Source: Hymenolepis diminuta (taxonomy: Eukaryota > Platyhelminthes > Cestoda > Cyclophyllidea > Hymenolepididae). From it: a stretch of 64,000 nt of DNA. The DNA lies in contig CAADRB010000007.1 in NCBI GenBank assembly GCA_900708905.1, positions 2,869,139-2,933,138 on the forward strand. Reading direction: 5' to 3'. Below are positions 10,672 through 30,737 of this stretch, piece after piece. The notes beneath the pieces were generated by a model. The model worked only from the letters and a program-made list of their open reading frames with translations. It was not told where the DNA came from and searched no databases. Every line of letters starts with the position of its first letter. Position 1 is the stretch's first letter. Both the position numbers and the translations under genes were made by a program.

Positions 10672-13600
10672 TTAATCAGCAGCCACCACAGCTTTTCTCT
10701 TTTTTGCTCGCCGCTCCTTGATGGGCTGATCAAATCGCAAATTTCCTCTCTCTTCATCATCCTCACTATCTGTCGCCATCTTTTCTTCATCGCTATCTTC
10801 TGCTTCTTCACCTCCAGACTCCCCGTCTCCCAATTTGGCGAATTTCTGAAGTTTAATTCGCCTCTTTGCCTCACGATAGGCTGCTATGCCCGCAGCGCCG
10901 CTGGCCCAATGCTGATTTGACGAACCTTCTGTTTCAAAGTAATCAAAATCATCGTCTGCATTACTGTCGATCTCAGATACAGAGGAGTCAGAGGAATTTC
11001 CATCTAAGTCGGTTTGATGTTCCATAGCTCTTTTAGCTACTTCTTCACGCATCGCCTAAAAGAAGATCAGCATTGTTTAATATTAGAAGCAGCATAATTG
11101 CCGAAGGAGATATAGATAATGACTACCTGTTGGAAACAGCACGATTCAAAAAGTAAATTCCTTCACACATTTCGACTCGTGAATTAATGTAGATGGGGCC
11201 AGTGATTTAATACTGTGAGAAGGCTGACCTTGGGAATACGCTCTCGCAGAGCAATGTCAATGGAAGACCCAACTAAGTGGATTGCTCCGGGAAATCCCGC
11301 AGCCGGACCGCCATGTTTAAAACAGTTGACAGTTTCAATTCCTCTGTCTAACAGCGTAAATCCCCAACTCATGTAAATTCCAGCAAAAACGGCGAAATGG
11401 GAAGTTGTCAAAGGCATACGAATGCTCATGAAAAAAGCAATGCTCCAGTTCAATCGAAAAGAACGCTGTTTCTCGGGTGCAAATATATATCACTCTGCTT
11501 ACATTCCGCTCCCTCCCCATTTCTCATTCTTTTTATTCTCTTACCCATCCTTTCGTTGGAATTTAATAAATCCGTGTTTTGCTTCTAACAGTTGAAAGAA
11601 GATGGCGGTCACTAATGTACATTTTTTCGGAGGATAAGGAGACCACTACCATTTCGACAACTAAATAGTGTACAGGACGGATTTAAACAAGTTAATGCTT
11701 TCACAGAACAACCATTAAGAACTTATTGGTGGAAATTTACCGAGTTGATTCATAAGTCTGCGATGTCTCAATTACCCGATGATAATTATCATTAGCTGTT
11801 CTTCTGACGAACAAAGAACGCAGAGGCAGTTACCTCCAGTCGATATATCTCAGATATTTGCTGCTTCTAAAAATCACTGACTATCATCTCTGACTACCTT
11901 GAGGCCGGTCTGTGTACTGTCAATTGCTGCTATATTCTAATAAAGCTGAACCGGGCTTGCTTATTAAAATTTCAACAGTCAGCTACTATTAGTCTGCAGC
12001 AAATGTTATCTTAGATTAAAAAATTTTGAAATTACCTGCCATAACTTATCAGTACTTAAATCCCAGGACTGGGGAAAAAAGAAGGGAGCAAATGAAACTA
12101 CATCAGCGAATCTAAACATAACTAAAATGAATATACTTCGGTTTTAAAAGAAGAACAATAACCAGTTTATGCAATTAAATTCCAAGAATTTCGGATTTAT
12201 AAATGACCACATATACATTTTTGTCAAATATTTGTCCTCTACGATATTAACTAAGTCAAATACATAACTGTTATAACCTAATTAACTCCAAAACAGTCAC
12301 AATCTTAAGAACTTTAAATAATTTACGGAAGTTTAACTGATAGGTTTCAAATTATCTGAATATTAATAAAAAGCATCCATTAACTGGTTTAAGGTAAAAA
12401 CTGAAGAATACCTTAGCTGCTCGTGACCAAGCCTCACCAACCAGACGTCTCCTTGTCTCCATACCAACAACTGCACCGTCTTTAGACTTCTCCGACTTCT
12501 CTGGAGGTATCGGGTGTGGCCAACGTGGAATACAACGGCGTTCTCGGCTTCCTGTTAAGGGAGGCAAGAGTTTTGATTCTAGTTCCAAGTATTCCTTGCC
12601 ATCATCTCGTGTTACTATGGTAACAGCGGTACCGGTACGACCAGCACGAGCGGTACGACCTACACGATGAAGATAGGACTTTGCCGTCAGAGGAACACCG
12701 TAATTTATTACTAAGGACACAAATGGCAAATCCAATCCACTGAAAAGTAAAAACGAATTTTAACTTCTACTTTTTTTGTTATTAGATAGGGTTATTAAAG
12801 CAAATTCACCGTCCGGCCACATCTGTTGCCACCAAGACATTCGCTTTACCAGCCACAAAATCTGCTAGAACACGTTTTCGAACGGGCTGTTTCATCCTTC
12901 CTGTTAGCGCTATGGCACAATAACCTCTTTCCCTCAGACAGCCAGCCACAAATTTAGCCTCATGGCAACGAGCACAGAAGACAAGGGTCTGATTGTCGAT
13001 CTTTCCTTTAGTGCTTTCTAGAATCCAATCAAGAACTGCTAATTTGTCAGATCTACGAACAGGGAGACAATAGTGGCTCAGACCCATAGGTAAATCGACG
13101 TTGATTGACTGGAGCTTGGTATCTTTCGGTCGGTTGTCCATAGAAGCGGCTGCGCTGGCACTGCAAAAAACGGCATCCTTGCGCAGCGCTATGCGACGCA
13201 AGTTTCGAACATCTTTGCTCATTGTGGCAGTAAAGAGATAGGTTTGTGGATGAGGAAACTTTGTATTCTTCATTCCGACTGTGGGCTCTGTTAAAGAGTA
13301 AGAATTAAAACATCATAACAAAAAGATTAAATCATACATTCTGTTTAATATTGGGAGAAAAATTGTAGAACAACATATAATAAATATCCTGATAGGAGGC
13401 GGAAAAGATATTTTTTTCTAAATTTAAAAGACTTCATAAACGATGAAAATTATTAAACATTTGAAGGTACCAATTAATGCTACCATATGATCCTTTTAAA
13501 GGAATAGATACAAGAGTGCAAATTGAACTAAGAAAAGCAAGGCAACAAAAATACATCCATAACTACCTCATTTTTAAGGGATTCCAATGAAAAGGAACTC

Positions 13601-15438
13601 AACAATAATAACGAAATTTCATTCAACTATCTATCTATCCTCTATCTATCCTCTATCCTCTAGTTGTTTCCATTACATAAAACTGAGCTTATTTAGTTCA
13701 ATTTATTAAAAATTCGTACCAAAGATAGGAGCTGGGAAGAAGGACAAGAAATCTTTCAAATAACGGAAGGGATGGAAAAGTGAAACGAAATCAACGGATT
13801 TCTTTCAAATATCTCAAGTCATGACGGTTTGTAATGGAACCATAAATGGAATATATAATATAAATGGAACTAAACAATTTATGATATTTTATTATATCAC
13901 TTGACTGTACCACGACGAAGTAACCTGATTTACACCAATTTAGGACACCTGACGCTATCAATTCATTGAATCAGTTTGATTTGACTAGTTAATCATAAGC
14001 AGTTGTCTGACCCAACTAGGTTGTCATCTGCACCGGAGTATATATACTACTTCTGCAAACCCAAGCAATAATTGCCGTTCTCGCCGCTTCTGCCCTCCGC
14101 TACACTCACAAGCACCCACAAGACCACTCCATCTCCCTTGGTCTCATTTCTCATCAAGAAGACTGTTGGATGCAGCTGCCTTCTTTCTCTATTTTTCTAC
14201 TATAATGAAAATGGGTAGAAGATAAAAACTATAGCCTGCAAAATAGCTAGAAGCAAAAAATAGATATCTAGCTATCTGTATTGCTTCTAAACACCCGTCT
14301 TGTTGATCCAAAAGAACGATTGATCATTCACATGGCTGAAAATTCACAGAGGAAAAGATCGCTGACATAATCTTGAGAATTAAGCTCATTTTAAAGAAAG
14401 ATTGTAGCATATTAACAAGTAAAGATATTATTTCCTTTAAATCGCAACTTGAAGATATTCAGAGACTTCAGAAAAGTAAATTTGTCAAAATATGTTAGGC
14501 CTTGACTGTAAATTCATGATTTCATGACAACATATAAAAAGTAAATAAAGAGGAAAAATTAATTATAAAACAAGCGAAACCGAACTTAGAATGATTTCCA
14601 TATAATCTAACCATTATAAACCATATAAGCTTAAAGACTAAGGCATACCCTTCTCCTTTTCCTCTGGATTTATTTTAGCCAACACATTGGCACGCTTATC
14701 AAGGAAAGTCTTCTTGGCCTTAGCAACCGTAGGACGTTGAAAGAGATTTAGTAGAAGATCCAAATCATCAGCAAATTCCAAACTAAGCATACGATCGACT
14801 TCGTCCAAAACCAAGTGTTTAATAGTCGATAAGTGATGACGAGCAAACCCATCTGACTGCTTGATATGTTCGGCTAACCGACCAGGAGTTGCTAAAATGC
14901 ATTAATAGAAATTAATCAAATGAAGTTATGTGTACCTATTTAAAAAACAAAAATGCTTACCAACGATAAAGTGATGTCGACACCATGCAAGGGCAATAGC
15001 TTGATCGACAGCACTTTCTCCACCAATTAAACGGAATACTTCCAGCGGATTTTCCCTTTTTCCACTCTCATCGACAAAATTACTCATTATACTATCAGCG
15101 GTCTCAGCTATTTGTAGAGACAACTCACGAGTAGGGGCAAGTATGAGGGCAAAGCCTTTTGGACAACCCAAACTCAGCCAATTCTGATAGAGTATATATA
15201 TTATTATATCACATCTACTTACCTGAAGAATGGGGAGAAGAAATGCGCCCGTTTTACCCGATCCAGTCTCTGAGGTTCCAATTATATCATAACCTACAAT
15301 AATAGCAATAAGTATAAGAATACCTTTTAATGCTGGTGGAATTGCTGATATCTGAATTGGCAACGGACATCTCCAGTCCAACGCAGCGCAGCATCGTGAC
15401 AAAGAAGAAGAAATCCCTAAACTACCAAAGTCAGACAT
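10672..15438 (-). CDS. DDX47: DEAD-box ATP-dependent RNA helicase, DDX47/Rrp3-like
   Basis: Seven exons (minus strand): 15438-15324, 15293-15223, 15183-14961, 14891-14649, 13287-12810, 12739-12412, 11055-10672. All phases agree and give 613 residues. The N-terminus ([11 protein letters not shown], then LPIQ) is the Q-motif region; motif I is ETGSGKT (about 47-53), Ia is [10 protein letters not shown], Ib ATPGR, II is DEVD (166-169), III is TAT (237-239), and the C-terminal RecA lobe has [10 protein letters not shown] near 401. The family unwinds pre-rRNA duplexes in the nucleolus for 18S rRNA maturation. Human DDX47 is about 455 residues; the extra length is an insert between motifs II and III and an acidic, Ser-rich, then basic tail. 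DEVD for DEAD and TAT for SAT are unusual. DDX49 is the main alternative; TGSGKTGAF favours DDX47. Confidence 0.85.
11056..12411. other. helicase intron 6
   Basis: This 1356 nt intron separates the RecA-2 exon from the tail exon. Frames seen at 11184-11588 overlap each other on both strands, lack splice support and are not needed by the gene model. No gene recognised. Confidence 0.5.
13288..14648. other. helicase intron 4
   Basis: This 1361 nt intron is AT-rich. It holds a short CTAT-type tandem repeat at 13627-13661 and a C/T-rich then GATAAAA stretch at 14020-14290 that may be a decayed dispersed repeat (compare 1840-2040). No coding exon is needed here, since the phases on either side join directly. 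Confidence 0.6.
13627..13661. repeat. CTAT/CCTCTAT short tandem repeat
   Basis: Repeated CTAT units broken by CCTCTAT, a simple microsatellite inside helicase intron 4. Confidence 0.85.
15184..15222 (-). other. 39 nt micro-intron of the helicase gene
   Basis: The minus strand reads GTAAGTAG through CTATCAG between the LPILQ exon and the NWLSLG exon. Removal restores the expected RecA-fold sequence. It too is a multiple of three without a stop. Confidence 0.8.
15294..15323 (-). other. 30 nt micro-intron of the helicase gene
   Basis: Between exons 1 and 2 the minus strand reads GTATTC through ATTGTAG. Removing these 30 nt restores the family sequence (PALKG then YDIIG). The length is a multiple of three and contains no stop, so retention would add 10 hydrophobic residues just before motif I without breaking the frame. 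Confidence 0.8.
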
Positions 15439-15470
15439 TTGCCACGCGACCTAGACAAATAAATGAGTCG
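15439..15470 (-). promoter_or_regulatory. 3' splice acceptor just upstream of the helicase ATG
   Basis: On the minus strand a TTTATTTGTCTAG sequence places an AG at 15451-15452, 12 nt before the ATG at 15438-15436. In flatworms this arrangement fits either a 5' UTR intron or a spliced-leader trans-splice site. No upstream coding exon in frame was seen, so the ATG is taken as the start. Confidence 0.5.
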
Positions 15471-16143
15471 AAATCTACGGGTATCAAAAACTCATGTAAA
15501 CACTTCATAAAGTATGTGAAGGATATTTTAATAGTTAATATTTTAAAAATGATTTATAAAGTCTAATTTAATGGTAAAAATTATATATTAAGCAAAACCT
15601 CTTTACAAGAAATCAAATTTATCACACTTCACGTAAAATTTTTTTCATTTTAATACTGTTTCATACATACTCGATGGTTACTCCTCGAACAATATTTTGA
15701 TCATTGAATTTTAGTTCTGAGGGACGTAAAAGTTGAATTTTTAAATTTTTGATAAAATCAGCTTTGATTAGACAACTTTATATCGGGTTATTTGGTCATA
15801 GGTTAACCATCTATTAGTAAAAATTCAATATTTCCCAATTACATTTCAGAATCGCCTTTACCCAACACTTTACATCTCAGTAGCATCAAAGATTAACTGA
15901 AGAGGTTGTCTTACCCAAAGGAAAACCTTATCATGTAATGTAAATTCACATAAGAGATTCTGAGAATCAGAACACTTTGTGCTTAGATTAACTTTGAACA
16001 CGTAATGATTGTGTAATAACCAATGTGATGACTGGTGACATAACTAAGATCACCGTTCAAAGTGGCACAATATCGTAGAAATAGGTGGCGGCTGGGAACC
16101 CACTACTTTTCAATAATAAATAAATTAGTGGTCACATGCAACA
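15471..16143. other. upstream flank of the helicase gene
   Basis: AT-rich sequence without a coding frame; presumably holds the helicase promoter, but no TATA or initiator element can be singled out in this composition. Confidence 0.4.
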
Positions 16144-16462
16144 TGCTATAGCCAGCAGATTTCTATCATCACTTAGCGATTAAAAGTGATTAACTGGCGA
16201 TATGATTTCCACTACTGTGTCCACAGGCGGTCCCACTGTGTGCTTGTCTATTTGCACATAGATACCTAAACAGATGTCGATCATCACGCCGAGACTCCTA
16301 CAACGAGACACCACTGAGGTCTAACGAAGAAATGTTTTGTACACAAACCTAATTTACTAATTAATAAATTGGGGTGGCTTGTCTGCCATCTCCGAATTGG
16401 TCTGACGACATGGGTGACTTGACTCATTCAATCTATTGGATCGATGTGGTCTCGGTGGGCCT
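16144..16462 (+). repeat. R1 dispersed repeat, copy B
   Basis: Same block order as copy A, starting TGCTATAGCCAGCAGAT and including the CACTGTGTGCTTGTC and AAATTGGGGTGGCTTG segments. The last ~15 bases of the family end are not recognisable. It lies in inverted orientation to copy C with the fold-back element between them. Confidence 0.8.
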
Positions 16463-16779
16463 GATTATATATATAATTTGGGCTATTATGATACAATTGC
16501 CTAAAAAACATTGAATATCATGATGGCAGCCTAAAAATGTCCTAAATTAAATAGAAACGTATATTTTCTGCTTCGCTTAATTTAGCTGTAGATGCTTCTT
16601 AGTGAAAAATTTTCAGCTCTGTTATGGATAAAACCGGATACAGGAGAGGTCCAATAAAAAAGTTATATTAAGAAAATTTTCAACAATGTCACTGTATACA
16701 CGTGTTTCATTAGCAAAATTTTCCCCCGGTCCTCCGATTTGATAACTTTCTCCTCGCCAATTAGAAGAATGCTCTTAAT

Positions 16780-17604
16780 AGACCTTAAGGCACATCGTAT
16801 CGATAAGGAAAGTTAAATAATTTCTCGGTTGTTCTTTATTAAAGCCACAGTTACTCAGACTCAAGAAAGAAGAAAAAAGGACGAAGGCTGTTTATAAACA
16901 TCACAAATTTCCTTATATAGGCTCAAATATGGGTTAATTAAGTGATTGCCTAGATAGCCGATAATAGCAGCGACGATTTTTCCACAGGCGATCTTGCATA
17001 TCTGGGTGTCAGCGTGGGAGTCCAATGGCCGATAATCCAGTACATGAGAGTTGAAGCTTGTGATTTTCTCTCGAGTGAAAAGAAAATATTCAGTTAAGGG
17101 CCCTAGTGCATCGATTTTAGGGTTTGGCTTTTCCCTATTGATTCGCTTTGTGCAAGGGATATACCGGGGTTGACATTGAGAATTCGGTGATCACCAGTCC
17201 CTGCAATCCCGCATCATTTATGGGTTTTGAGGTGTCAACTCAATTTTCGATGGTTCTGTTTTTATTTTTTCCGTATTTTCCGACTTTGAGTTTCTTTTTA
17301 ATGCTTCTTTAAGACATTGAGTTGATTAGATCTCAGCTGCATGCATTTCGAACTGGATTGTATTCTTGGAATTTCTTTGTGTGATATTAACTCTCTTGAA
17401 TAGAAGCCGGAATGTGATGATCCATTACGTATTACATTGACTGATTATTTATCACATATTCAAGCCTATTTATATAAATTTATGTTTGCAATAAAAAAGG
17501 TTGTCGTCTTTTCGCTTTCTTGAGTCTAAGTGGCTGTAACTTTAATAAAGAGCAACGGAGAGGTTATAAAACCTTTCTTATCTACACGATGTGCCTTAAG
17601 GTCT
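16780..17604. mobile_element. fold-back element with ~100 bp terminal inverted repeats
   Basis: The left end (16780-16879) begins AGACCTTAAGGCACATCG and the reverse complement of the right end (17604 back to 17508) matches it over about 95-100 bp with scattered mismatches, including CTTTATTAAAG and ACTCAAGAAAG blocks. The 600 bp interior has no coding frame. Flanking 9-mers (GCTCTTAAT and TGTTATAAT) agree at five of nine sites, which is too weak to call a target duplication. Long inverted ends without a transposase fit a non-autonomous Mutator-like or other fold-back DNA element. Confidence 0.75.
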
Positions 17605-18238
17605 TGTTATAATGTTGAAAGATCTATCGGGACCACATCGGTCGAATAGACGGAATTAGTCAAGTCAATCGTGTTGCCAGATCAATTCGGAGATGGCAGA
17701 CAAGCCACCCCAATTTATTAATTAGTAAATTAGGTTTGTGTACAAAACATTTCTTCGTTAGACCTCAGTGGTGTCTCGTTGTAGGAGTCTCGGCGTGATG
17801 ATCGACATCTGTTTAGGTATCTATGTGCAAATAGACAAGCACACAGTGTATTAGAAGAAATGATAATTATTTTCCCCCTCTCCCAACATTTCTTCAATTA
17901 ATAAAATGTAATTTCTTTCTTTATTTCCCCACCGATAAAAGACATTTAATAATTATTTTTATTTGTTTAAGCCGATACCAATTGAGAGGGGAGTTTCGTT
18001 AATACACTCGTGTTGACTATAATGTGCCTTCTTATCTGCAGTGGGTTATTAGCTTCTGTGTTAAGTTGCTATATTACCGAGTTTTCTAGATTGTTGGCTC
18101 TGCTAGATTACTACCGGAACTCTTAGTTGGTTACGTTATAGCACAGTGGGACCGCCTGTGGACACAGTAGTGGAAATCATATCGCCAGTCAATCACTTCT
18201 AATCGCCAGGTGTTTATAGATATCTGCTGGCTATGGCA
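17603..18238 (-). repeat. R1 dispersed repeat, copy C, split by R3
   Basis: Reverse-strand R1 copy. Its outer halves are 17603-17848 and 18142-18238, interrupted by the R3 insertion. The halves rejoin exactly at CACAGTG to give the same sequence order as copies B and E. Its family 3' end (TATAACAAG in family sense) abuts or overlaps by two bases the right end of the fold-back element. Confidence 0.85.
17849..18141 (-). mobile_element. R3 element nested in R1, with 7 bp target duplication
   Basis: A 293 bp insertion in R1 copy C. CACAGTG is present once in uninterrupted R1 copies but occurs on both sides here (17842-17848 and 18142-18148), which is direct evidence of insertion with a 7 bp target duplication. 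The inserted sequence matches 2973-3266 on the other strand along its whole length. In that orientation it starts CTATAACGTAACC and ends TTCTAATA. No coding capacity. Confidence 0.9.
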
Positions 18239-19073
18239 GGTCTTCTAAGGGCATCCTTTCAATTGACCGTGAAATATGAATGGGCATTAAGTCCATAAGG
18301 TGCATGAAGGTGGGAATTGGGGTTAAGAAGCGTAAATATTATAAATGAAGAGAGTGAATGACCATTAACCTCCACCAAGAGCACTAATAATTGATACCTA
18401 TCAGGCCTGATCTAACCAAAGATTTTACTGAGCTCCCAGCTCGGCTTCCTTACTAGTGTGTGCAAGCATGTATTTCAGTTTGGTCCAGAGAGGTTGTGAT
18501 CCTACTTTTAACACGCATGGAGTTCATACATGCTTTAAGTATAAGATATAAGATATAAGTTGACATGTACTGCCTTCAGAAAAATATTACTCTAAAGCGA
18601 CTTATAAATTATCGATTGCAAGCTCACAATATGGCAGATAAAAAATTGTTTGACTCTGCGTTCACCAAATATATATGTTTATTAAGTAAACATGGCAAGA
18701 AAACATGCAGATGTAAAACTCGGCCATCTGACATAGTTCTTAATAGCAATATAACCCAAAATAATGAGAATATTCCAGGATGGAATTAAAATTGTATTTT
18801 GATATTTTTTAATGCTAGACTGCCGTAGTGATAAGTCTTTTCGAACTTAATTAATCATTATCGTTGTAACTTTCTTTTGCCAAATTTACGTTAATTGTTT
18901 ATCGTAGCTAAATTACTCATGACATCATATTTTCATGTGAAGACGCATTTCTATGTTAGATGATCCTCTATTCTTATTCTGCGATAATTTGAGAATCACA
19001 AGTCACACGCCTATACAGAATATTGACAATGCCATGTTCGGAAGAATCCAAATTCGGTTGCTGCAATAACGTT
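18239..19073. other. intergenic stretch with one doubtful frame
   Basis: A 74-codon frame at 18565-18789 (basic, with a CRCKTRPSD segment) starts at an ATG but has no splice support and lies between repeats; I do not call it a gene. Nothing else is supported. Confidence 0.35.
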
Positions 19074-19274
19074 GGAGGATCTTCGAGGCCACATCGATCG
19101 AATAGAAGGAATAGATGGAATAAGTCAAGTCACCCATGTCACCAGATCAGTTCGGAGATGGCAGGTAAGCTGCTCCAATTGAATAATAAGTAAGTTAGAC
19201 GTTATTCGTTAGACGTCAGTCATGTCTCGTTGTCGGTATCCCGGCGGGATGACCAACATCTGCTGGCTATAGCA
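19074..19274 (-). repeat. R1 dispersed repeat, copy D, internally deleted
   Basis: Both R1 ends are present but about 120-130 bp of the interior are missing. The junction CAACATCTGCTGGC fuses the ACATCTG of the GACATCTGTTTAGG segment to the ATCTGCTGGC end, so the loss took place between two short ATCTG direct repeats. Confidence 0.8.
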
Positions 19275-19720
19275 GTTGTCTTATTGAAAGAAATGAATTA
19301 TCGAAATATTGTCATATTTGCAAAACTTAAATTTATCAATCATTCGATAGATCATTTGATTTACCCAATGTATTAGATAATTATGTTAATGAAATGTACA
19401 GAAATAAGGGAACAAAAATAATTTGCCTGTAAAAATAACTAGAAAGGGAAAAAATACAATATCACAATCGTGTTTTTTTTTTAGAAAATAGTTTTTGCGA
19501 CAAAGTCACAAAAAATGATTAATTTATGCTATCTTCATTGATCTACGCCAGATTACCGCACGTGAAATTAAAAAATTCAAATTTTAAAGAATTTTAGGAT
19601 TAAATATGTTTTTTTTGTGTGTCATTAATACATCGACGGTTTAAATTTTGAAAATCCTTGTGGGACTACTGAATCCCGTGCCTCTTGTAGAGAGTATTTT
19701 GTTTGTTGCTTTCAGTTTAG

Positions 19721-19770
19721 TTCTGCAGTCAAGGCCGCACTTATTACGCGTGTACTTTCTCTATTCGGTT
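19721..19770 (+). promoter_or_regulatory. 3' splice acceptor upstream of the GFPT ATG
   Basis: TTTCAGTTTAGTTCTGCAG gives an AG at 19727-19728, 42 nt before the ATG at 19771. It could be a trans-splice acceptor or the end of a 5' UTR intron. Confidence 0.4.
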
Positions 19771-29162
<9,392 letters not shown>

Positions 29163-29276
29163 GATCTCACAATTGATGATTGAGAAAATAACCTAAAACA
29201 ACTTCCTCTTCCTGATTTGTCCCCTCTGTCTTAAAACTAAATCATTCCAATATCTCAGTTTTTGTTATTGGCATAC

Positions 29277-29282
29277 AATAAA
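29277..29282 (+). terminator. GFPT polyadenylation signal AATAAA
   Basis: AATAAA lies 115 nt after the GFPT stop codon, a normal distance for a cleavage and polyadenylation signal. Confidence 0.6.
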
Positions 29283-29385
29283 TTAAAGGATCTCCAACCC
29301 AAAAAATGATTAATATTTGGCATTTGAAAAATAGGGAACTGGATAAACTGTTCCTGTTCTGTCAAGGTAGTATTCGCGGTGTTTT

Positions 29386-29681
29386 TCAACTAACTAAAAT
29401 ATCAGTTGAAAAAGAAACTACAATTACTTTTGTAAATTGAGATAATTCTACGTATCTTGAGTGGTCAACATTGCTCAAGCTGACGGACAACTGATCTAGA
29501 TATCTATCTCTTGTACAATTCATCTTGCTGAGGACAGCTTCGGGATTTGGCGATAATTCCGTCGAGTTGTGATCTTCAGTTTCTTTGTATGTTGGATGGG
29601 CTTTTCTCAAATGACTTCGATAGTCCTGGAAACATTTCACGCATGGTGTCTTAGGAATTTCAGTGCATCCACATTCGACTG
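29386..29681 (-). CDS. possible 3' exon with a Cys/His cluster, unidentified
   Basis: The minus strand has an acceptor-like TTTTATAG at 29682-29690 followed by a frame open to a TGA at 29386. It encodes CGC, then PCVKCFQDYRSHLRKAHP, a C-x2-C-x6-H-x4-H arrangement that could bind zinc but does not match the classical C2H2 spacing. The rest is Ser/Asp-rich. It would be convergent with GFPT, ending about 100 nt from the GFPT poly-A signal. No upstream exon was found, so it may be a fragment. Confidence 0.35.
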
Positions 29682-29690
29682 CTATAAAAT

Positions 29691-30400
29691 TGCACATGTT
29701 TCTTTTAAATAATATTAAATATCGTTTCAAGTTACTCCGGTGCACATTTAGGGTCTTTATATGATGTTTGATAGGTAGTTATTAAAGTCCCTGCGGCCTT
29801 TGACATCCTATTTAAAAATTGGAAACGCTTATTGCCATAGCAATCATCCACAAATATTTTCATGAGTCTGGTTTTATTAGGCAATAAACAGTACCAAAAT
29901 CATCATATATTTAGATGCAATTTATTATACTATTTAATGGTCCAAATTTTGTAAGATATGAATCTGATTAAATTCTACATTTGCTAATTTTATGATTTAT
30001 TGATGTTTTAACAAACCAGTTTGCTTCGTCAGCAATAATGAATTAAACAACTAGCATTTTGGACAAAAGCATAAATTTTTAGAATTTTTATTATAAATTT
30101 TGTCAGTCTGATGCTTGTATAAAATATTTCAGTTTTATCTGTCTATGAAAAGCTTTCATTATCGCTAAATTAAGGGAAATCAATGTGAAATAAAGGGAAA
30201 GAAAAAAATACTCAAATGGCAGTGGAGATATATATATAGTTTTAAAATTTGATTAATGTACATTATCAGTTTCATATACATGACGGCAGAAATTAATTTT
30301 TGATCTTATATTTGTAAGATAATAAGATATAAAATATATTTTATTGAAATAAGAAACAATGAAATGAGTACATTTCCATAATAATCTACATGTCAAGGTC
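29691..30400. other. intergenic stretch
   Basis: AT-rich; no supported coding frame or structured element. Confidence 0.4.
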
Positions 30401-30737
30401 CTTGTTATAAACATTATGGGGTCTGTCGAGGCCACATCGATGGAATAGGTTAGATGAGTCAAGTCACTCATGTCGTCAGACCAATTTGGAGGTGGCAGAC
30501 AAGCCACCCCAATTTATTAATTAGTAAATTAGGTTTGTGTACAAAACATTTCTTCGTTAGACCTCAGTGGTGTCTCGTTGTAGGAGTCTCGGCGTGATGA
30601 TCGACATCTGTTTAGGTAACTATGTGCAAAAACACAAACACATAGTGGGACCGCCTGTGGATACCGTAGTGGGGGTTATATCGCCAGTGAATCATTTCTG
30701 ATCACCAGGTTTTGATAGACATCTGCTGGCTATAGCA
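30401..30737 (-). repeat. R1 dispersed repeat, copy E
   Basis: Full-length reverse-strand copy, uninterrupted at CACATAGTGGGACC, and the best reference for the family because it shows both ends: GGCTATAGCAG at its right side and CTTGTTATAAACATTATG at its left side. It lies between GFPT and the mannosidase gene. Confidence 0.85.

Noticed and set aside
10617..10874. 85-codon minus-strand frame overlapping the helicase tail
   Set aside because: It overlaps helicase exon 7 in another frame; the phased gene model uses the frame ending at 10672.
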